Positions 1 through 5,036 of a DNA stretch of 5,036 nucleotides are shown here, in pieces. Position numbers and translations under genes: made by a program. Numbering within the stretch: the first letter of the stretch is position 1; every line of letters begins with the position of its first letter. Source of the DNA: Lysobacteraceae bacterium. GTDB lineage: Bacteria > Pseudomonadota > Gammaproteobacteria > Xanthomonadales > Xanthomonadaceae. Location: contig JAGNNB010000266.1 in NCBI GenBank assembly GCA_017990865.1, forward strand, positions 1 through 5,036. Direction: 5' to 3'. Below the pieces are notes generated by a model. It saw only the letters and a program-made list of their open reading frames with translations. It had not been told where the DNA came from and searched no databases.

Positions 1-300
1 GTCGGTATTTCGGCGGAGGCATATAAAGAAGTTCGCCAAACCGTTGCGGAATCGCTTGGGGGCAACGAGAGGTTCGCCGCGCTCCATCCCACTCAGCGCC
101 AAGGAATTTACAACCACGCGGCGCAAATGGCGATGGAGAATAATCTTGAAGGTGTGTCGGGAGCCAAATTCCAAGGCGACCAAATCGCCTTGTCCTCGAA
201 AACGGGGGCACAAACGTTTTCGATATCAGAGGCGACCCAGCCCAAGAGCGACAGCGTGATGGAAATCACGGCCACGCCTGCAAGAAAGATGCACGTATGA
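1..300 (+). CDS. C-terminal part of an unidentified protein, possibly a type IV secretion effector-like tail
   Basis: An open frame enters from the left edge and stops at TGA 298-300, giving the last 99 residues of a protein whose start lies outside the window. I do not firmly recognise it. It is hydrophilic, with no membrane segment. From the left it shows a helical-looking stretch (AYKEVRQTVAESLGG), then FAALHPTQRQGIYNHAAQMA, an alternating beta-like stretch (GDQIALSSKTGAQTFSIS), and a polar end finishing ARKMHV. This layout, ending in a short strand-rich unit and polar tail, loosely recalls the C-terminal XVIPCD-type domains of Xanthomonadaceae type IV secretion (X-Tfe) effectors. That is a weak impression by eye, not a motif match. 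GC is about 55% by hand count, well below the leu genes, and codon choice is more mixed (ATT, AAA, GAA, CAA), consistent with an accessory or transferred gene. It converges on leuB and is probably unrelated to it. The open frame on the opposite strand (108-338) needs a TTG start and is less convincing. Confidence 0.6.
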   Translation, partial: VGISAEAYKEVRQTVAESLGGNERFAALHPTQRQGIYNHAAQMAMENNLEGVSGAKFQGDQIALSSKTGAQTFSISEATQPKSDSVMEITATPARKMHV

Positions 301-403
301 CGTTCCGATGCGTGCCGCGACCGGCGCCCCGATCCCAATCGTGGCGTCGGTCACGACGCAGTGTGTATCGACGATAAGCCTCAGTCCGTCGTCGAAATCG
401 AAC
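301..403. other. Convergent intergenic gap with two small inverted repeats
   Basis: This 103-nt gap separates the stop of the plus-strand gene from the stop of leuB, so both transcription units end here. It holds two perfect inverted repeats: GCGTCG/CGACGC at 344-349 and 354-359 (loop GTCA), and TCGACGA/TCGTCGA at 368-374 and 389-395 (14-nt loop). Neither is followed by a T-run on either strand, so neither is a canonical intrinsic terminator. They could still act as RNA 3'-end structures or be chance in GC-rich DNA. I see no gene or promoter here. Confidence 0.3.
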
Positions 404-1498
404 TCAGTCCCGCAGCATCACCGTAGCGCAATCCACTTCCAATTGCGCGATGACCTTTGCCGTCATCGCTTCGGTACCGAGGGTGCGCCCGGATGGCCCG
501 GCGGCTACCGTGAGGTCGGCTGTCAACGCGCCAGCATCGATGGCATCGGCCACGGCTTTCTCGACGCAGCGCGCTTCGTCTTCGAGGCCCAGCGAATGCC
601 GCAGCAGCATCGCCGCGCTGAGGATCGCACCGACCGGGTTGGCGATGCCTCGTCCGGCGATGTCCGGGGCCGAACCGTGGATCGGTTCGTACACCCCCAA
701 CTTGCCGTCGCCGAGCGAGGCAGACGGCAGCAGGCCCATCGAGCCGGCCAGCATCGATGCTTCGTCGGTGAGGATGTCGCCGAACATGTTCTCGGTGACG
801 ATCACGTCGTACTCGCGCGGACGAGCGATCAAATGCATCGCCATGCTGTCGACGAGTTGGTGTTCCATGCGCACGTCGGGGAATTCGTCGCGGGCCACGC
901 GGGTGGCGACTTCGCGCCACAGCCGCGAGGTTTCCAGCACGTTCGCTTTGTCCACCGACACCACGTATTTGCGTCGGCCGCGTGCGAGCGAGCAGGCGCG
1001 GCGCACGGTGCGTTCGATTTCGGCGACGGAGTATTCGCACAAGTCGCTGGCGGCATCGCTGCTGCGGGTCTTCGCACCGAAGTACACGCCGCCGGTGAGT
1101 TCGCGCACGACGATCAGATCCACGCCCGTGAGCAGATGCGATTTGATCGGCGAGGCGGTCAGCGTCACCGGATGCGTGCGCACCGGGCGCAGATTCGCGT
1201 ACAGCCCCAAGTCCTTGCGCAGACGCAGCAGGCCCTGCTCCGGACGCACCGGGCCGGTGCCCCATTTCGGCCCGCCGACGGCGCCGAGCAGCACCGCGTC
1301 GGCCGCGCGGCAAGCCTCCAGCGTGGCGTCGGACAGCGGCGCACCTTCGGCGTCGATCGCGGCACCGCCGATCAGACGCGTCTCGAAACGGAAGCTGTGA
1401 CCATAACGACGACCGACGGCGGCGAGCACGTCGGTGGCGGCGGCGGCGACTTCGGGGCCGATGCCGTCGCCGGGTAGAACGACGATGTCAGCGCGCAT
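404..1498 (-). CDS. leuB: 3-isopropylmalate dehydrogenase
   Basis: Cytoplasmic NAD-dependent dehydrogenase that oxidises and decarboxylates (2R,3S)-3-isopropylmalate to 2-oxoisocaproate, the last pathway-specific step of leucine synthesis before transamination. The 364-residue product has normal family length. It opens with [10 protein letters not shown] (residues 8-17) and has [11 protein letters not shown] at 70-80. Substrate-binding arginines lie in [15 protein letters not shown] (Arg94, Arg104) and [12 protein letters not shown] (Arg132, with Tyr139). Lys184 sits in SVDKANVLE, and metal-binding aspartates are Asp217, Asp241 and Asp245 ([13 protein letters not shown]). The coenzyme loop [15 protein letters not shown] (274-288) carries the Asp279 typical of NAD preference. 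The ATG at 1498 is chosen because the family N-terminus ([12 protein letters not shown]) begins there and a GAGGAG lies 7 nt upstream. The frame runs open to 1594, but that part lies inside leuD and lacks family similarity. It overlaps the end of leuD by 11 nt, is last in the cluster, and its TGA is at 404-406. Confidence 0.97.
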   Translation of the reverse strand: MRADIVVLPGDGIGPEVAAAATDVLAAVGRRYGHSFRFETRLIGGAAIDAEGAPLSDATLEACRAADAVLLGAVGGPKWGTGPVRPEQGLLRLRKDLGLYANLRPVRTHPVTLTASPIKSHLLTGVDLIVVRELTGGVYFGAKTRSSDAASDLCEYSVAEIERTVRRACSLARGRRKYVVSVDKANVLETSRLWREVATRVARDEFPDVRMEHQLVDSMAMHLIARPREYDVIVTENMFGDILTDEASMLAGSMGLLPSASLGDGKLGVYEPIHGSAPDIAGRGIANPVGAILSAAMLLRHSLGLEDEARCVEKAVADAIDAGALTADLTVAAGPSGRTLGTEAMTAKVIAQLEVDCATVMLRD

Positions 1499-2117
1499 GC
1501 GCGGTCTCCTCGTAACGTTGAATATGCGGGGTTTGTTTGAGCAAGTAACCGAGTTGATCCACGCCTTCGAGCAAGCAGGTGCGCGCGAAAGCATCGATCG
1601 GGAATGCGAAGCGACGGCCGTCGGGCAAGGTCACGCCGCTGTCGGCGATGTCGATGTCCAGTTCCAGCCCGGGCGATGCCAGCAATTCGTCCACGACCGC
1701 GGCGTCGAGCACCACCGGCAGCAAACCGTTCTTCAGCGCGTTGCTGCGGAAGATGTCGGCGATCTCCGCGCTGATCACCGCGCGCAGGCCGAAATCGAGC
1801 AGCGCCCACGGCGCATGTTCGCGCGAAGAGCCGCAGCCGAAATTGCGACCGGCGACCAGGATCTGCGCGCCTTGCGCGTCGGCGGCGTTGAGCGCGAACG
1901 CGGGATCGGGGCTGCCGTCCTCGCGATAGCGCCAATCGTTGAACGCGTGCTTGCCGAGACCCTCGCGGGTGGTCGTGGTGAGAAAGCGCGCCGGAATGAT
2001 GCGGTCGGTGTCGATATTCCGCTCCGGCAGGCAGACAGTGCGCGAACGGACGTGCGTGCGCGAAGCGCGCTCGCTCGATGCTGCCCCGTTCGAAGCGTGG
2101 GCGGTGTCGGCGCTCAT
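1488..2117 (-). CDS. leuD: 3-isopropylmalate dehydratase, small subunit
   Basis: Small (swivel-domain) subunit of isopropylmalate isomerase. With LeuC it interconverts 2-isopropylmalate and 3-isopropylmalate through a dehydration/rehydration in the cytoplasm. The 209-residue product shows the family motifs [13 protein letters not shown] (34-46), KHAFNDWRY (56-64), the substrate loop [17 protein letters not shown] (90-106), and [16 protein letters not shown] (120-135). It ends with the usual [20 protein letters not shown] segment. The first 20 or so residues (rich in Ala, Ser, Thr and Arg) form a somewhat longer lead-in than in E. coli LeuD (201 residues). No other ATG occurs before the conserved core. 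The start is fixed by an ATGA overlap with the leuC stop (TGA 2116-2114) and by a Shine-Dalgarno sequence 7 nt upstream. Its own TGA (1490-1488) lies inside the first codons of leuB. Stoichiometric, coupled translation with leuC is expected, since the two subunits form one enzyme. Confidence 0.97.
   Translation of the reverse strand: MSADTAHASNGAASSERASRTHVRSRTVCLPERNIDTDRIIPARFLTTTTREGLGKHAFNDWRYREDGSPDPAFALNAADAQGAQILVAGRNFGCGSSREHAPWALLDFGLRAVISAEIADIFRSNALKNGLLPVVLDAAVVDELLASPGLELDIDIADSGVTLPDGRRFAFPIDAFARTCLLEGVDQLGYLLKQTPHIQRYEETAHAR
1506..1511 (-). promoter_or_regulatory. Shine-Dalgarno sequence of leuB
   Basis: The minus strand reads GAGGAG, separated by 7 nt from the leuB ATG at 1498. 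It lies within the last codons of leuD and supports the 1498 start over the longer open frame beginning at 1594. Confidence 0.8.
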
Positions 2118-3556
2118 GCCGCGTTCTCCTGCAGATAATCGCGCGGATCGACCACGCTGCCGGCCACCGCGCAGGCGGCGGCGGTGTAGGGCGAGGCCAG
2201 CACGGTGCGCGCATCGCGGCCTTGGCGACCCTCGAAATTGCGATTGCTGGTGGAGACCGCCAACTGCCCGGGGCCGACCAGATCGCCGTTCATCGCGATG
2301 CACATCGAACAGCCCGGTTCGCGCCATTCCGCGCCCGCGGCCAGGACGATGCGATCGATACCTTCGGCTTCGGCCTGACGCTGCACTTGCACCGAGCCGG
2401 GCACCACCAGCATGCGAACGCGCGGATGCACGCGGCGGTCGAGCAGCACGTCCGCGACTTGACGCAGATCGCTCAAGCGGCCGTTGGTGCAACTGCCGAC
2501 GAAGACCACGTCCACCGGCTGACCGACCAAGGAGGCTCCGCCGACGAAACGCATGTAATCAAGCGCGCGTTGGGCATCGGCATCGTTCGCGGTCGGTACG
2601 CGCGCGCCGATCGCAGTGGTTTGCCCCGGATGCGTGCCCCAGGTCACGGTGGGTGGGATGTCGCGCGCGTCGATCTTCACCACGCGGTCGAAGCGCGCGC
2701 CGTCGTCGCTGCGCAGTGCGCGCCATGCGGCGACGGCCGCCTCCCACGCGGCGCCTTTCGGCGCGCGCGGGGTGTCGGCCAACCAGGCGAAGGTGGTGTC
2801 GTCGGGCGCGATCAAACCCGCGCGCGCACCGGCTTCGATCGACATATTGCAGACCGTCATCCGTTCTTCCATCGACAGCGCGCGAATGGTCGAGCCGCGG
2901 TATTCGATGACATGTCCGGTGCCGCCGTCCACGCCGATCGCGCCGATGACGTGCAGGATCAAATCCTTCGCGGTCACGCCCGGGCCGAGTGCGCCTTCGA
3001 CCTCGATCGCCATCGTCTTCGGTTTGCGCTGCAGCAGGCATTGCGTCGCCATCACGTGGCCGACTTCGCTGGTGCCGATGCCGAACGCCAGCGCGCCGAA
3101 CGCGCCGTGCGTGGCGGTATGGCTGTCGCCGCAGACGATGGTGCTGCCCGGCAGCGTCAATCCGAGTTCCGGGCCGATGACGTGGACGATGCCGCGATAG
3201 TCGCTGCCGAAATCGAACAGTTCCACGCCTTCGCGCGCGGAATTCGCGCGCAGCGTATCGACTTGCGTCTTGGCGTCGGCGGTGTAGTAGCTCAGCGCGC
3301 CGTTCGCGTCGGGACGCGTCGTCGGGGTGGAGTGATCGAGCGTGCCTTTGGTGCGATCCGGGCGACGCAGTTTCAATCCGCGCGCGGCCAGTTCCGCGAA
3401 GGCCTGCGGCGAGGTCACTTCATGGATCAGATGCAGATCGATGTACAGCACCGCGGGCGCTTCTGCGGTTTCGGGAACGACCAGATGGGCGCCCCACAGT
3501 TTGTCGAACAAGGTGCGCGGTGCGGATTCGGAATCGAAGGGTGGAGCGGAGGTCAT
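2114..3556 (-). CDS. leuC: 3-isopropylmalate dehydratase, large subunit
   Basis: Large subunit of isopropylmalate isomerase, an aconitase-family [4Fe-4S] enzyme acting with LeuD in the cytoplasm in the second step of leucine synthesis. The 480-residue product is close to family length (E. coli 466). It begins with [13 protein letters not shown] (14-26), followed by [17 protein letters not shown] (37-53), LDHSTPT (73-79) and [20 protein letters not shown] (142-161). The three iron-sulphur ligands are Cys356 ([14 protein letters not shown]) and Cys416/Cys419 ([11 protein letters not shown]). The C-terminal substrate motif [12 protein letters not shown] (435-446) and [13 protein letters not shown] (454-466) are intact. 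The ATG at 3556 is chosen because it lies 13 codons before the conserved RTLFDKLW start. The frame stays open further upstream but runs into leuA. Unlike leuD and leuB, no good Shine-Dalgarno sequence precedes this ATG (upstream bases CGACGAGCCGCCGC). The ATG overlaps the TGA of a 27-codon frame, which may supply ribosomes by reinitiation. Confidence 0.97.
   Translation of the reverse strand: MTSAPPFDSESAPRTLFDKLWGAHLVVPETAEAPAVLYIDLHLIHEVTSPQAFAELAARGLKLRRPDRTKGTLDHSTPTTRPDANGALSYYTADAKTQVDTLRANSAREGVELFDFGSDYRGIVHVIGPELGLTLPGSTIVCGDSHTATHGAFGALAFGIGTSEVGHVMATQCLLQRKPKTMAIEVEGALGPGVTAKDLILHVIGAIGVDGGTGHVIEYRGSTIRALSMEERMTVCNMSIEAGARAGLIAPDDTTFAWLADTPRAPKGAAWEAAVAAWRALRSDDGARFDRVVKIDARDIPPTVTWGTHPGQTTAIGARVPTANDADAQRALDYMRFVGGASLVGQPVDVVFVGSCTNGRLSDLRQVADVLLDRRVHPRVRMLVVPGSVQVQRQAEAEGIDRIVLAAGAEWREPGCSMCIAMNGDLVGPGQLAVSTSNRNFEGRQGRDARTVLASPYTAAACAVAGSVVDPRDYLQENAA
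2125..2130 (-). promoter_or_regulatory. Shine-Dalgarno sequence of leuD
   Basis: The minus strand reads AGGAGA (within CAGGAGAA), 7 nt before the leuD ATG at 2117. It is formed by the leuC codons for Gln-Glu-Asn near the C-terminus, so it doubles as coding sequence. It supports the start at the ATGA overlap. Confidence 0.8.
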
Positions 3557-3632
3557 GCGGCGGCTCGTCGGGAACGTAAGAGGGAGGAGGAGTGGATAGC
3601 GAGGAAAGCGAGGAAAGCGGAGGCACGCAGCG

Positions 3633-3636
<4 letters not shown>
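3553..3636 (-). CDS. Candidate 27-residue coupling sORF between leuA and leuC
   Basis: A short open frame fills the leuA-leuC gap exactly. Its ATG (3636-3634) overlaps the leuA TGA as ATGA, and its TGA (3555-3553) overlaps the leuC ATG as ATGA. The predicted peptide has 27 residues: [15 protein letters not shown] followed by [12 protein letters not shown]. It has a short hydrophobic stretch (about residues 5-14), then Ser-rich and basic residues. Five residues are Leu, one encoded by TTA, which is likely rare in this GC-rich genome. No Shine-Dalgarno sequence is visible before its ATG, so it would depend on ribosomes ending leuA. I do not recognise the peptide. The simplest role would be passing ribosomes from leuA to leuC, which itself lacks a clear ribosome site. 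A chance open frame of 27 codons is quite possible; the double ATGA overlap is what makes it worth listing. Confidence 0.35.
3578..3623 (-). other. Pyrimidine-rich mRNA tract in the leuA-leuC gap
   Basis: On the transcribed sense strand 41 of 46 bases are C or U (the plus strand is correspondingly purine-rich). It includes CUCCUCCUCCCUCUU, which resembles the anti-Shine-Dalgarno end of 16S rRNA and could pair with GGAGG-type sites. It may also be a single-stranded, Rho- or protein-accessible stretch. No function can be read from sequence alone. Confidence 0.45.
3592..3618. repeat. 9-bp tandem repeat, three units, one diverged
   Basis: The plus strand reads GTGGATAGC, GAGGAAAGC, GAGGAAAGC back to back; the last two are identical and the first matches at 7 of 9 positions. 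In the minus-strand small frame the units read Ala-Phe-Leu, Ala-Phe-Leu, Ala-Ile-His. A unit of 9 bp keeps that frame whatever the copy number. Probably produced by slippage in the purine/pyrimidine-rich tract. Confidence 0.6.

Positions 3637-5036
<1,400 letters not shown>

Noticed and set aside
108..338. Minus-strand frame with a hydrophobic, signal-like stretch (CIFLAGVAVISITLSLLGWV)
   Set aside because: It needs a TTG start with no good ribosome site and overlaps the plus-strand frame at 1-300, which is open across the whole left edge and reads like a real soluble protein. A short hydrophobic run alone is not enough.
308..1477. Plus-strand open frame (389 codons) antisense to leuB
   Set aside because: Composition is dominated by His, Arg, Gly and Ala with no recognisable domain; it mirrors the intact leuB on the other strand.

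Overview
The window is mostly a compact leucine-biosynthesis cluster on the minus strand. Read in the direction of transcription (right to left) the order is leuA (5' end cut off by the right edge), leuC, leuD, leuB. These four genes cover the pathway-specific steps from 2-oxoisovalerate to 2-oxoisocaproate. LeuA condenses acetyl-CoA with 2-oxoisovalerate, the LeuC/LeuD isomerase moves the hydroxyl group, and LeuB oxidises and decarboxylates the product. All visible signature motifs and catalytic residues are intact. The DNA is GC-rich, about two thirds GC on lines sampled by hand. The gene order A-C-D-B (not the enterobacterial A-B-C-D) and the long LeuA with a C-terminal regulatory domain suggest a gammaproteobacterium of the Xanthomonadaceae/Lysobacteraceae type, where leuA-leuC-leuD-leuB usually follows ilv genes. 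This placement is inference; no rRNA or other taxonomic marker is present.

Layout: 1-300 is the 3' end of a plus-strand gene, about 55% GC by hand count, that I do not firmly recognise. 301-403 is a convergent intergenic gap with two small inverted repeats and no clear terminator. 404-1498 is leuB, 1488-2117 leuD, 2114-3556 leuC and 3633-5036 leuA (partial). The genes are tightly packed: leuD and leuB overlap by 11 nt and leuC and leuD by 4 nt (ATGA). leuD and leuB each have a good Shine-Dalgarno sequence inside the preceding gene.

The only non-coding-looking stretch inside the cluster is the 76 nt between leuA and leuC. It carries a 27-codon open frame whose ATG overlaps the leuA stop (ATGA) and whose TGA overlaps the leuC start (ATGA), so the four cistrons could be read as an unbroken coupled chain. 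The same stretch contains a strongly pyrimidine-rich mRNA tract and a 9-bp tandem repeat. This is the most unusual item seen. The rest is an ordinary, well-conserved biosynthetic operon, and I see no evidence of a mobile element, CRISPR array, RNA gene or novel multi-gene system.
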